NCBI GenBank assembly: GCA_001801465.1 | Contig: MGXT01000026.1 | Span: 1-64,000 of the forward strand | Origin: Gammaproteobacteria bacterium RIFCSPHIGHO2_12_FULL_35_23 | Lineage (GTDB): Bacteria; Pseudomonadota; Gammaproteobacteria; UBA12402 | Direction: 5' to 3' | Length of the DNA stretch: 64,000 bases | Shown here: positions 1 through 8,787 of the stretch, one piece after another | How positions within the stretch are numbered: position 1 is the first letter of the stretch | How the letters are laid out: every line of letters begins with the position of its first letter | Program-made: the position numbers and the translations under genes | Notes under the pieces: generated by a model | The model's input: the letters and a program-made list of their open reading frames with translations, nothing else | The model's database searches: none | What the model was told of the DNA's origin: nothing

Positions 1-136
1 AATAGTTTTTGGCAACTGAATGGTTGCGGAATTCAAGATCGGTAGCAAAGTATTGTTCAATCATTAGTTCATTGCCAGCTTCGAAAGCGGTTACAAAGGA
101 ATTAATTGCAAATTGTCTGGCTTCTTCATTAGTCAT
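1..136 (-). CDS. SnoaL/NTF2-like protein, N-terminal part (cut by window edge)
   Basis: An ATG at 136 opens a frame that runs off the left edge. It encodes about 45 residues beginning MTNEEARQFAINSF, with a following stretch (EAGNELMIEQYFATDLEFRN) typical of the first helix and strand of the NTF2/SnoaL fold. A Shine-Dalgarno-like AGAGGA lies just upstream on the minus strand. Small SnoaL-like proteins are often isomerases, cyclases or ligand-binding proteins of unknown substrate, and no specific role can be assigned. Another SnoaL-like gene lies at 2445-2855. Confidence 0.6.
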   Translation of the reverse strand, partial: MTNEEARQFAINSFVTAFEAGNELMIEQYFATDLEFRNHSVAKNY

Positions 137-240
137 AATCATATCCTCTTAATTGTTGAAGAATCATTTTACTTTTAACAGTTCTTTTAATCCATGGGTT
201 AAAAGTTCAAGCCTTTGAACCTATAGTTCATCTTTGCTTT

Positions 241-447
241 ATTCAACCTACTGCTATGTACCAAAAATTTCATTAGGAGTTGCATACCCTAACGTTTTTC
301 TTGGCCTATTATTCAGCTTATCCATGATAATACCAAGATGATTATCAGTAACATTGCTAAAGTCGCTCTCTTGTTAATTAATCAGCCAGATTTTAGATTA
401 ATCTTTATAGTTAAAAATTGAACAAAAGTTGCACTTATTAGTTGAAT
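241..447 (-). mobile_element. Internally deleted IS30-family element remnant
   Basis: On the minus strand, codons ending with a TAG at 256-254 read QESDFSNVTDNHLGI, then NNRPRKTLGYATPNEIF, the C-terminal signature of IS30-family transposases. Coding continuity is lost above about 370. The stretch is bracketed by ATTCAAC at 241-247 and GTTGAAT at 441-447, and the right side contains a TTGCACTTATTAG stretch of the kind seen at IS30-type ends. This fits an IS30 element that kept both ends and the last ~40 codons of its transposase but lost the middle. The exact ends are inferred by eye. Confidence 0.7.
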
Positions 448-526
448 TCAGGAGAATCTGATGTGAAGTGTATCATCAAAATATTCGGTCTTGATCTGTT
501 AAGTGATGGTAACTCTTTTTCATTAT

Positions 527-1678
527 TTATAATTTTTTAAGCATATCAGAAATCCAATCAGCAGTGATTTCGCGTACAAGAGGAAAGTTATCTATCGAAC
601 AGTGTTCAATCCCACCATCCTCTTGCCCTAATACAACTAATTTGCGATTTGGGCTATTTATGGCGGCATCATAGGTTAACTGGCCATGATTAATTGGAAT
701 CTGTCTATCAGCACCACCATGAATAATCAATAATGGACACTGAATATGTTCGGCTACACCTTTGAGAGTGGTTTTGGCTAGAAAGTCCATAATGCCTGCC
801 ATTGAATCACACCCAGTTACCCACATGACTTGGTCATCAGCATCTGGCACTGATTGTGCATAATCCTTTCCTTTTTCAGCGCGCATACGCATAACATCAA
901 GTCCATCATAAAAAGCACCTGATACAGCACAAAAAGAAAGTCTTTTTTCGAAAGCAGCTGCACGTGGTGCATAATAACCACCAAGACTAGCAGCATGAAT
1001 TCCAATTTTATTTCGATCTACATCCCTACGGGTTTCAAGATAATCAATACAAGCTGCGGCAGGTTTTTCTGAGGCAAGTTCTGCCGTGATTCCATGCAAT
1101 CGTAAAGCCCCGCCACTACCAGGCTGATCGCAAAATAAACTTGAAAATCCACGTCGTGAGTTATCGAGCGCAAGTAGAAAATAATTAAATTCTTTTATCC
1201 AATCGAATCCGTTAAAGTTGATAATACAAGGAGCTACTTTATTTCCTTGTGCTTTCACAAACACCGCTGGCAAAAATGAGTTTCCATAAGGGATTTCAAC
1301 AAATTCGGCAGAGTCGCTTCTGAGCTCAACACCTTTGCGAAACATGCTAATTCCTTTTTGATAACATTCTTTTTTTCTTGAATCTTTATGTGTAAGTGGT
1401 CGTTCAGCCATTAAATAATAAAGGCTGCCACGTAGATACTTCTCCCCTGCGCTTCGATAGTGGTGCCCTGCTTCATCAGATTGCGCTTGACGAAAAAGCC
1501 GCTCTCCTAAAGATGACCATGCATCTGCCCATGCAAGAATTGCTTTTATAACATCATCTTTGGGGATTGATCGTAATTTTCGACATGCAGTATCGATATC
1601 AGATGCGACCGCACCCATTTCGAGCGCAGTAACAATTGCGAGATTCCATGGATAGTTATCTTCAAAATATTCAAACAT
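527..1678 (-). CDS. Alpha/beta hydrolase, FrsA / DUF1100-like
   Basis: This 383-residue protein has a long helical N-terminal cap (about residues 1-120) followed by an alpha/beta-hydrolase core. The oxyanion-side segment PCIINFNGFDW and the nucleophile elbow HAASLGGYYAPR (G-x-S-x-G-G type) are visible. A late Asp/His pair sits in GGADRQIP and EHCSID near the C terminus. The arrangement matches cytosolic DUF1100/FrsA and dihydropseudooxynicotine-hydrolase-like enzymes, which hydrolyse ester or C-C bonds in small molecules; the substrate is unknown. ATG at 1678 is chosen because GAGGAG lies seven bases upstream, and the longer frame starts with a TTG inside that site. The TetR gene just upstream on the same strand may control it. 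Confidence 0.8.
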   Translation of the reverse strand: MFEYFEDNYPWNLAIVTALEMGAVASDIDTACRKLRSIPKDDVIKAILAWADAWSSLGERLFRQAQSDEAGHHYRSAGEKYLRGSLYYLMAERPLTHKDSRKKECYQKGISMFRKGVELRSDSAEFVEIPYGNSFLPAVFVKAQGNKVAPCIINFNGFDWIKEFNYFLLALDNSRRGFSSLFCDQPGSGGALRLHGITAELASEKPAAACIDYLETRRDVDRNKIGIHAASLGGYYAPRAAAFEKRLSFCAVSGAFYDGLDVMRMRAEKGKDYAQSVPDADDQVMWVTGCDSMAGIMDFLAKTTLKGVAEHIQCPLLIIHGGADRQIPINHGQLTYDAAINSPNRKLVVLGQEDGGIEHCSIDNFPLVREITADWISDMLKKL

Positions 1679-1727
1679 AAATAAACTCCTCAAATAATGA
1701 ATTATAAATTCATTTTTAAATTAAAAA

Positions 1728-2354
1728 TTAAGATGCGATCATTGCCAAACCACCAAGATGGTATTTTGAATAAATATCTATGGCAGTTCGGATGTCAGAT
1801 TCATCAGAAAAACGTCGTAATATTGATCCTAAAGCTAGAAAGTAATTTCGGTATACATCTCTTAACAATGCAAAGATGATCGTAGAATTATTAGTTAATT
1901 TAGTAAGCCCTAATGTTTGAATGGCATTTTTCGACAATTCAGTTTGAAGTTTGGTTGAAAACCCTTCATGAACAGTTCCATCGGTACCTTCTAAAATAAT
2001 TAATACACGTAATCGATTTGTAATTGTGAATTCAAGCAATTCTTCAGAGAACCTTAAATAAGGTGAATGTTTTGGAATTTTATCTGGTTGTGTACCCACT
2101 GGATAAGCAGCTATACGTTGTCTAAATCTTTTCAAAAAGGCTTGAACAAATGAGCGCGGTACTGCAGCATCAAATAATTTAGCCTTGCTCGCAAAATATC
2201 TATATACATTACCTGTAGAAATACCTGATCGCTCTGCAATTCCAGCTATACTTGCACCAGAGAATCCATGCTTTGCAAACTCATACAAAGCAGCATCAAT
2301 AATAGCATCGCGAACATGGTCTTTAAGAAATTGGGCCATATTAAAAGTGAACAT
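1728..2354 (-). CDS. TetR/AcrR-family transcriptional regulator
   Basis: A 208-residue protein with an N-terminal TetR DNA-binding domain: FAKHGFSGASIAGIAERSG followed by STGNVYRYFASKAKLFDAAV is the classic helix-turn-helix with the recognition helix ending in Y-R-Y-F. The C-terminal ligand-binding part (about 70-208) is divergent. A TTGACC - 17 bp - TATGTT promoter-like sequence on the minus strand overlaps the first ATG. The ATG five codons in (residue 6, MAQFLKDH) may therefore be the real start. It lies directly upstream of the alpha/beta hydrolase and probably regulates it, itself, or both; that link is inference. Confidence 0.85.
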   Translation of the reverse strand: MFTFNMAQFLKDHVRDAIIDAALYEFAKHGFSGASIAGIAERSGISTGNVYRYFASKAKLFDAAVPRSFVQAFLKRFRQRIAAYPVGTQPDKIPKHSPYLRFSEELLEFTITNRLRVLIILEGTDGTVHEGFSTKLQTELSKNAIQTLGLTKLTNNSTIIFALLRDVYRNYFLALGSILRRFSDESDIRTAIDIYSKYHLGGLAMIAS

Positions 2355-2444
2355 ATCATTTATTTATGCGATGGTCAAGTTCTTTCTAGAGTGAATTTGT
2401 ACTTCACGTGAGATTCTGCCATGCAGCTAGACATTTTAGTTAAC

Positions 2445-2855
2445 TTATTGACCTAACTGTTTTAACAAAGTAAGTTCATCTGTTACACGCCAATGTTCAA
2501 TAATTTTATTGTTAATAATGCGTTCAATTTGCATTTGGCTAACTGTAATTACTTTATTTGTCGGTGCTATACCAAAAAAATCACCTGTATGCGTCCCGTG
2601 CATAGTAGTATGTACTGCAACTTGAGTATCAGATACCACTATATTTTCTATAACATACTTTAGATCAGGAAAAGCTTTGCGAATCCCCACAACAATAGGT
2701 TTTAAACCTTCAGGACCAGGAACGGGATTTGCCACACCAGGATTATGATTAATATAGTCTGGAGAAATAATTTCATTGAGCACATCTAGCCTGCCATCAT
2801 TCCAAACTTCTTCAAAATATCTTTTAATAAGCTGTTCGTTACTTGTTTGCAACAT
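2445..2855 (-). CDS. SnoaL-like ester cyclase family protein
   Basis: A 136-residue single-domain protein of the SnoaL polyketide-cyclase / ester-cyclase fold. The motifs YFEEVWNDGRLDVLNEI, SPDYINHNPG and GPEGLKPIVVGIRKAFPDL are typical of the family, as are the His-rich strand HTTMHGTHTGDFFGI and the terminal EHWRVTDELTLLKQLG. Family members are small-molecule cyclases or hydrolases, often with unknown substrates. The ATG at 2855 is preferred because GAGGA stands eight bases upstream; the longer frame's first ATG overlaps that site. No polyketide genes are adjacent, so a polyketide role is not implied. Confidence 0.8.
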   Translation of the reverse strand: MLQTSNEQLIKRYFEEVWNDGRLDVLNEIISPDYINHNPGVANPVPGPEGLKPIVVGIRKAFPDLKYVIENIVVSDTQVAVHTTMHGTHTGDFFGIAPTNKVITVSQMQIERIINNKIIEHWRVTDELTLLKQLGQ

Positions 2856-3067
2856 ACATATAATCCTCATGAAAAATCCGAATAACCATTGGAAAAATCA
2901 TATGAGCACAAAAACTTCCAGAATTAATAGTACAACCAGACTCTAAATAAATATGACAACTCAAAATATATTAATTTCCATTTAAAAGTAACCAACTGTA
3001 TAGTTTTCATAATAGGATATACCATAAAAAAACGGTTCTTTAGTGTAAATATTTACTGTACTATCCC

Positions 3068-3610
3068 TTATTTTAAAGCACATAATTTTTGAAATTGTAT
3101 AAGGTTATTTCGTGCGACCTCTAAAAAATAATCTATTTGCCATTTTTGGGTTTTTTGAGCTTGGTTATTTAAAGTTTTGTCCCAAGGTGGATAAACTCGT
3201 ATAGCTCTTTTACCGCCCCTGCCCTTTGTGGAAAATATGTTTTGTTTAAGTAATACAGATTTTGGAAAAATAAATTGTCCAAAGTGATTATCCTTACGCA
3301 CACATATGATAACAAGATCTATCTGATCAGAGCTATCAAAAGGCTGTATTGGAGTTTTACCTACTCGCTTCCATAACGCTACAAACTGGCCAGACTTTGT
3401 AGGTGTGATTTTAGCAACACGAAATTTTACTGTTAGTGCATTTAATTTAAAAGTACAAGCACCATACTCACTACTTTCTGTTTCAATTACTGGTTTAGTG
3501 CATTTAAAATTAGCTGGTTTAAAAATAAGATTTTTAATTGCTAGAAGATCAGATGGAATGAGACCAGAATCCCTAAATTCTTGACAAAAAAGCTTCTCTT
3601 TTTCTTTCAT
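3068..3610 (-). CDS. MepB-family protein
   Basis: A 180-residue soluble protein matching the MepB family pattern. It has a conserved acidic-aromatic stretch near ESSEYGACTFKLN, the segment RVAKITPTKSGQFVALWKR, the Asp pair around FDSSDQIDLVIICV, and the F-G-Q-F-I-F-P-K-S-V strand followed by RAIRVYPPWD. MepB was named from the mepRAB locus of Staphylococcus aureus; its biochemical role is unknown. It sits 8 bp from the NmrA-like gene on the same strand and may be cotranscribed with it and with the TGS-less ThrRS gene upstream. Function here remains open. Confidence 0.75.
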   Translation of the reverse strand: MKEKEKLFCQEFRDSGLIPSDLLAIKNLIFKPANFKCTKPVIETESSEYGACTFKLNALTVKFRVAKITPTKSGQFVALWKRVGKTPIQPFDSSDQIDLVIICVRKDNHFGQFIFPKSVLLKQNIFSTKGRGGKRAIRVYPPWDKTLNNQAQKTQKWQIDYFLEVARNNLIQFQKLCALK

Positions 3611-3618
3611 TTCAATCT

Positions 3619-4479
3619 CTAAATAAATTTATCTCGATAATCTATAATAAACTGTTTTAAAGTTATGGGTTTTCTACCTAATATTTTTTCTACTATAGGT
3701 GAGATATGAGCATATTCATCACTTTCTACCATTTTATAAAACTTCATAAACTTTTTTGAATACTCAGCAGGAATCCCCTCTGCTTCTTTGGCTTTAATAT
3801 ACTCTTGTTCTGATAGCGGTTTATAATTAATTGTTCGCCCTAGAACATCAGAAAATAATTTTGCTGCCTGATAATAATCTAAAGATTCACCACCAGTTAA
3901 TTCATAAATTTTATTTTCGTGGCCTGTTTCTGTTAAAATGGTAGCTGCTACTTCAGCAATATCTCTAGCATCAATAAAGCTAGTTTTTCCTTTGCCTGCT
4001 GGTTCTATAATTTTATCCTGTTCTTTAATAGCAGTTTGATAGTTATAAAAATTTTGCATAAAAGTATTTGGCTGTAATGAGGTATAATCAATTTTTGAGG
4101 AAAGTAATAAATTATCAGCAGCTTGATGGTTAGCAAATAAGTTATGTTTATCTGCCCCCATTCCAGATAAACGAACAATATACTTTAATCCCTGTTTTCT
4201 ACTTTGCTCTAGTACACTTTCAGCAATTTCTTTTTCTGTATAAGACCCAGGTGGTGAAACAAAAAATAATTTAGTTATATTTTTTAATGCATTTTTCAAA
4301 ACTTCAGGCTGCTCATAATCAAAAACTACTACTTCTACTTGGTTTTTCCATGGGGTATTTTCAATTTTAGCTAAACTTCTTACCCCTGCTCTAACTTTAA
4401 TGCCTTTTTTTAATAATGCTTTTATAACCTCTGATCCAACGGTGCCTGTAACACCTGTTACTAAAATTTTTTGCTCCAT
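3619..4479 (-). CDS. NmrA-like NAD(P)-binding oxidoreductase
   Basis: A 286-residue atypical short-chain dehydrogenase. The N-terminal Rossmann glycine motif is TGVTGTVGSEVIKALL (about residues 8-23), followed by the R-x-x-x-R type stretch VRAGVRSLAKIEN. The mid segment RLSGMGADKHN and TSLQPNTFMQNFY match NmrA/YtfG quinone-reductase-like proteins, and FIDARDIAEVAA is a family hallmark. Relatives are redox sensors or NAD(P)H:quinone reductases. It follows the TGS-less ThrRS by about 40 bp on the same strand, so it could be a tailoring enzyme of the cluster or an unrelated passenger; the sequence does not decide. Confidence 0.8.
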   Translation of the reverse strand: MEQKILVTGVTGTVGSEVIKALLKKGIKVRAGVRSLAKIENTPWKNQVEVVVFDYEQPEVLKNALKNITKLFFVSPPGSYTEKEIAESVLEQSRKQGLKYIVRLSGMGADKHNLFANHQAADNLLLSSKIDYTSLQPNTFMQNFYNYQTAIKEQDKIIEPAGKGKTSFIDARDIAEVAATILTETGHENKIYELTGGESLDYYQAAKLFSDVLGRTINYKPLSEQEYIKAKEAEGIPAEYSKKFMKFYKMVESDEYAHISPIVEKILGRKPITLKQFIIDYRDKFI

Positions 4480-4518
4480 TTATATACTCCTACTGATAAG
4501 CACATAATATTATTTTAA

Positions 4519-6330
4519 TTAATTCAATAACTTATTTTTTATTTCATCAATAACTTTACTTAAAAATTCCTCTAGTGGTAACTGTTTTGAAACATTAGTC
4601 CCTCTTTGCCTGTAAGAAACATTATTATTAGCAATCTCTTTGTCACCAAAGACTAAAATATACGGTATTTTTGATATTTCAGCATCGCGAATTTTTAAAT
4701 TCATTCTTTCGTTTCGTTCATCTACGTAACAACGTATGCCAAGTTCTTCAAACTGCGCTACTTTTTCTTTACAGAAAGGAATATGTTTGTCAGCAATAGG
4801 AACAAATACAACTTGGCAAGGTGCCAACCAAACTGGCAAATTACCACTTAAATGCTCAATCAAAACACCAATAAATCTTTCTAAAGAACCATAAATAGCT
4901 CTGTGTATTACAACTGGTGTTACAAAGTTACCACTTTCATCAACGTACTTGCAGTTAAATCTTTCTGGAAGCTGAAAATCAAGCTGAATAGTTCCCATTT
5001 GCCATGTTCTTTTTAGGCTATCATGCATTAAAATATCAATTTTAGGGCCATAAAAAGCTCCCTCACCCTCAGCAATAATATAATTTTCTCTACCCACTTG
5101 TTTATCTAATATATTAATAAGGGTTTGCTGAGCTTTTCCCCATACTTTAGTGTCTCCAATAAAACCCTCAGGACGTGTGCCTAGTCTAAAAGTATATGTC
5201 ATGTTAAAGGTAGCGTAGAATATTTGACACATTTTTAAAAGACTGGTGCATTCACTTTCAATTTGATCCTCTCTAAGAAAAATGTGAGCATCATCTTGAT
5301 GAAATTGCCTAACACGTAATAATCCATGCAATGCACCTGAAGCTTCATTCCTATGTAAAGTATCGCAATCAGCAAGGCGTAAAGGTAAATCTCGGTACGA
5401 ATGCCGTTTAAGATTAAATACAACCATTGCGTTAGGACAATTCATAGGTTTTAAAGCAAAATCTATTTCTTTATGTTCTTGATGATCCTCATGCGTTGTA
5501 ATGAGATACATATCATCACGATAAAATTCCCAATGACCAGAGGTTTCCCACAAAGTTTTTCTATTAATAAGTGGTGTAGAAACTTCTGCATAAGAATTTT
5601 TCTTATTCACACTTCGACAATAATTCACCAGCTCATGATAGATAGTTAAACCATCAGGTAACCAATATGGCATCCCAGGGGCTGTTTCATCAAAATGAAA
5701 CAAGCCTAACTGCTTACCAATTTTACGATGATCCCTCTTTTCTGCTTCGGCACGCAAAGTAATATATTCTTCTAGTTCTTCCTTGCTTCTCCAAGCAGTA
5801 CCATAAATACGAGTAAGACTTTGTTTTGTATTATCACCTTTCCAATAAGCGCCTGAAAAGCTTAATAGCTTAACTGCTTCCGAATGAATCTCTTTAGTGG
5901 ATTTTACATGAGGTCCTCGACATAAATCAGTAAACTCCCCTACGGTATAAGTACTAATTTTTGCAGCTCCTGTTCTAGCAACGATGTCTTGAATAGTTTC
6001 ACATTTAAAAGGTTGTTTATTGAAATGGTTTAAAGCTTGATCAATTTCTAGTTGAGAAGAAACAAAAAGATGATCATGCTTTAATAGCTTTTTCATAACT
6101 GCTTCTATTTCAATTAAATCATCTTCTTTAATGGGGCGTGGTAAAAGAAAATCATAATAAAAGCCATCTTGAATTGCTGGTCCTATGCCAAATTGTACCT
6201 CACCCTCTTTAGCAAAATAGTTTTTTACAGCCCAAGCTAATAAATGACTTGAACTATGCCTGATACAAAAAAGATCAGCGGGATAATCAGACGGAATCAC
6301 CTCTGAATCGATGTCTTGCGTATTCATCAT
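4519..6330 (-). CDS. thrS: Threonyl-tRNA synthetase lacking the TGS domain (probable second, resistance-type copy)
   Basis: This 603-residue ThrRS joins threonine to tRNA(Thr). It begins almost directly at the editing domain, with the HSSSH metal/editing motif at residues 25-29, so the ~60-residue N-terminal TGS domain of ordinary bacterial ThrRS is absent. The editing-domain Cys in LCRGPH is present. The class II core is intact: the zinc Cys in KPMNCPNAM, motif 2 RNEASGALHGLLRVR, the zinc His in QDDAHIF, and the third ligand plus motif 3 in IHRAIYGSLERF. The C-terminal anticodon domain is complete. It is not followed by infC, the usual partner of housekeeping thrS, but sits divergent from two exporters. 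I infer a self-resistance copy, as known for borrelidin and obafluorin producers. Confidence 0.9.
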   Translation of the reverse strand: MMNTQDIDSEVIPSDYPADLFCIRHSSSHLLAWAVKNYFAKEGEVQFGIGPAIQDGFYYDFLLPRPIKEDDLIEIEAVMKKLLKHDHLFVSSQLEIDQALNHFNKQPFKCETIQDIVARTGAAKISTYTVGEFTDLCRGPHVKSTKEIHSEAVKLLSFSGAYWKGDNTKQSLTRIYGTAWRSKEELEEYITLRAEAEKRDHRKIGKQLGLFHFDETAPGMPYWLPDGLTIYHELVNYCRSVNKKNSYAEVSTPLINRKTLWETSGHWEFYRDDMYLITTHEDHQEHKEIDFALKPMNCPNAMVVFNLKRHSYRDLPLRLADCDTLHRNEASGALHGLLRVRQFHQDDAHIFLREDQIESECTSLLKMCQIFYATFNMTYTFRLGTRPEGFIGDTKVWGKAQQTLINILDKQVGRENYIIAEGEGAFYGPKIDILMHDSLKRTWQMGTIQLDFQLPERFNCKYVDESGNFVTPVVIHRAIYGSLERFIGVLIEHLSGNLPVWLAPCQVVFVPIADKHIPFCKEKVAQFEELGIRCYVDERNERMNLKIRDAEISKIPYILVFGDKEIANNNVSYRQRGTNVSKQLPLEEFLSKVIDEIKNKLLN

Positions 6331-6457
6331 AATATTCCATTTGGATAATTATTAGACAGAAAATTTTTTTTATAAACAACCATTTATAATAGTAATATAA
6401 TGCCATATTACTCCATTATTAGCAATAATTGCCTATAATCTAGGGTAATTTTAAGGT

Positions 6458-6486
6458 CTAACAATACTGTATAAAACATTTATAAT
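6458..6486 (+). promoter_or_regulatory. Candidate sigma70 promoter for the exporter genes
   Basis: A perfect TATAAT at 6481-6486 is preceded by CTAACA at 6458-6463 (4 of 6 matches to TTGACA) with a 17-bp spacer. It lies 30 bp upstream of the MATE ATG, between divergent genes. In DNA this AT-rich, chance -10 hexamers are common; the exact hexamer with ideal spacing is the support. Confidence 0.5.
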
Positions 6487-6515
6487 AGCGATTTGGCCCA
6501 AGGTAAGCATCCGCA

Positions 6516-7892
6516 ATGCAAAATTTAGTCAATGAAACAAAAGTACTACTAAACTTATCCCTCCCTCTTATAGCTCTATTGTTAGCACAAAAATTTTTAC
6601 AAATTATAAGCACTTACATGATGGGACATATAGGAGCCCAAGCTCTTGCTGCAGGCGCTCTTGTTAGTTCAATTTATTTAATTTTTATTATTATAGGCAT
6701 TGGCACTTTAAATGCCGTAGGAATTTTAATTGCACAAGCTTATGGAGAAAATAATAAAGAAATTGTTAATTTATATTTATATCACGGCCTTTATGCAAGT
6801 TTATTATTATCATTGCCTTTTTTAATTATAATTTATTTTGCACCAGCCCTATATTCCTTATTTTATCAAAACAGCGTGCTTATAAAGTTATCTGCCCAAC
6901 TTTTACATGCTTTAATGTGGGGATTTCCAGCACTATTAGGATTTGCCGCTTTACGAGAATTTGTGTCTGCTTTGAACTATCAGTGGACTATTATGGTAAT
7001 TTCTTTTTTTGCAATCCCTTTTAATCTAGTTTTATTTTATATTGTTTATCACACTTCTTTATTTTCAATCGCCTGGATTGGTTATATTAATGCAATAACT
7101 GAATGGGGTATGTTTATTATTCTGTTAATTTATATCAATAAAAATAAGATGCTAAAAAATTATACTCACTTACCTTCTGTTACCAAACTTCAAAAAAGTA
7201 TATTTAAAATAATTTTTAGAATAGGGATACCTAGTGGTCTTACTTCCTCATTAGAAGTTATTATGTCTACTACTATAGTAATAATGATGGGTTATTTTGG
7301 TATAATAAGTTTAGCAGCTCATCAGATTGCGTTTCAATGTGTAACATTTGCTTACATGGTTCCATTAGGAATAGGTCTTGCAATAGGGTTAAGAGTTAGT
7401 AAAAAAGGAGGATTGCATCAGCACTCCCAAGCTCTTGCACTTTCAGTGTATTCAGCACTTGGAATAGAAGCTATTTTCTCATTTTTAGTTATTGTTATTT
7501 TCATTTTATTTCCTATAACTTTAACCAATCTATTCATTCATCCCTATCAATCCGGTTATTTATTAGTAGTTCAAACCACTAAAAAATTTCTTTTAATTGC
7601 AGCATTTTTTCACTGCTTCGATGCATTACAAGGAATTATAATGGGTATTTTACGAGGACTCAGAGATACGTTTATTCCGATGTTTATAGCTTTATTTTCA
7701 TTCCTGGTTGTTGCTTTAGGAGGAGGTTATTTTTTAGCATTTATTTTAAAATTACAAGGCGTTGGATTATGGCTTGGTTTAGCCGCAGGACTCGCCATCT
7801 CTAGTTTATTTCTATCTTTACGCCTATATAAACATTACGTAAAAATTAAAAGAATACCTAATAATACCATGGTAGAAGTAATTCCAAACTAA
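6516..7892 (+). CDS. MATE-family multidrug / metabolite exporter
   Basis: A 458-residue inner-membrane protein with about twelve hydrophobic segments. The N-terminal half carries LPLIALLLAQKFLQIISTYMM and MGHIGAQALAAGALVSS, and the second half repeats the pattern with GIPSGLTSSLEVIMSTTIVI and SLAAHQIAFQCVTFAYMVPLGIG, which are NorM-like MATE signatures. MATE proteins export cationic or amphipathic compounds by Na+ or H+ antiport. It is divergent from the TGS-less ThrRS and followed 12 bp later by the EamA gene. It probably exports the cluster product, though a general drug-efflux role is possible. Confidence 0.9.
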   Translation: MQNLVNETKVLLNLSLPLIALLLAQKFLQIISTYMMGHIGAQALAAGALVSSIYLIFIIIGIGTLNAVGILIAQAYGENNKEIVNLYLYHGLYASLLLSLPFLIIIYFAPALYSLFYQNSVLIKLSAQLLHALMWGFPALLGFAALREFVSALNYQWTIMVISFFAIPFNLVLFYIVYHTSLFSIAWIGYINAITEWGMFIILLIYINKNKMLKNYTHLPSVTKLQKSIFKIIFRIGIPSGLTSSLEVIMSTTIVIMMGYFGIISLAAHQIAFQCVTFAYMVPLGIGLAIGLRVSKKGGLHQHSQALALSVYSALGIEAIFSFLVIVIFILFPITLTNLFIHPYQSGYLLVVQTTKKFLLIAAFFHCFDALQGIIMGILRGLRDTFIPMFIALFSFLVVALGGGYFLAFILKLQGVGLWLGLAAGLAISSLFLSLRLYKHYVKIKRIPNNTMVEVIPN

Positions 7893-7904
7893 TAATAAAA
7901 TTGT

Positions 7905-8786
7905 ATGAAAAACAAGCTTTCTTCAAATTCTGCTTACCTTAATATTTTAACAACCTTGTTACTTTGGTCTTCGGGTTTTGTAGCAATTAAAATTGGTTTA
8001 CAAGGTTATGATCCAGGTAGTTTAGCCTTTTTTCATTATTTCTTATCAACTCTTATTATGGCCATACCTTATTATTTTTTAAAATCTAAAAGAAAACCTT
8101 CTCTTCAACATATTGTAAGCTTCTTTCTTTTAGGGTTAATAGGCATTGGTTTTTATAATATCGCTTTAAATTATGGCGAAAAAATAGTGGATCCAGGCAT
8201 TACAAGCTTTATTAACAGTCAGATACCGATGACTGCTATCTTATTAGCAGTTATATTTTTTAAAGAAAAAATAATTATTTTCGGCTGGATAGGAATGATT
8301 ATTAGTAGTATAGGAATATTTTGTATTGCGTATGGATTACACCAACATCTTTACTGGGATATAGGTATTATCTATCTTTTAGCAGCTAATTTATGTGCTG
8401 CAACTTATACTCTGTTTAGCAAAGTATTATTACGTTATTATACCTCAATTGAATTAGTTTTTTATACTATATGTTGTGGAACACTATTTTTATTGCCTTG
8501 TGCCTTTCATCTTTATAAAGAAATTCAAACGGCTCCTTTTACTTCAACATATTTTGTGATTTATTTAGGTATTTTTCCTGGAGCGATAGGCTATTTAACA
8601 TGGAATAATGCTCTAAAATCTTTAAAAATATCGCAAGCAAGTGCTTGCTTATATGCTATGCCATTACTTGCAACAGCCATGAGTTGGTATCTGTTACATC
8701 AAATACCTACATTAATAACTTTTACTGGAGGGCTAATTGCTTTATTAGGTTCTATTATGACAACCTGGTTTGTAATGAAAAAATAG
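7905..8786 (+). CDS. EamA/DMT-family transporter
   Basis: A 293-residue inner-membrane protein with ten predicted hydrophobic helices in two EamA repeats. The first repeat has LLLWSSGFVAIKIGLQGYDPGSLAFFHY, and the second is marked by ANLCAATYTLFSKVLLRYY and FPGAIGYLTWNNALK, with the terminal GGLIALLGSIMTTW helix. The family exports amino acids, purines and other metabolites. It is encoded 12 bp after the MATE gene and converges with the methyltransferase gene, leaving one base between the stops. A role as a second exporter of an amino-acid- or nucleobase-like cluster product is plausible inference. Confidence 0.88.
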   Translation: MKNKLSSNSAYLNILTTLLLWSSGFVAIKIGLQGYDPGSLAFFHYFLSTLIMAIPYYFLKSKRKPSLQHIVSFFLLGLIGIGFYNIALNYGEKIVDPGITSFINSQIPMTAILLAVIFFKEKIIIFGWIGMIISSIGIFCIAYGLHQHLYWDIGIIYLLAANLCAATYTLFSKVLLRYYTSIELVFYTICCGTLFLLPCAFHLYKEIQTAPFTSTYFVIYLGIFPGAIGYLTWNNALKSLKISQASACLYAMPLLATAMSWYLLHQIPTLITFTGGLIALLGSIMTTWFVMKK

Positions 8787-8787
8787 C

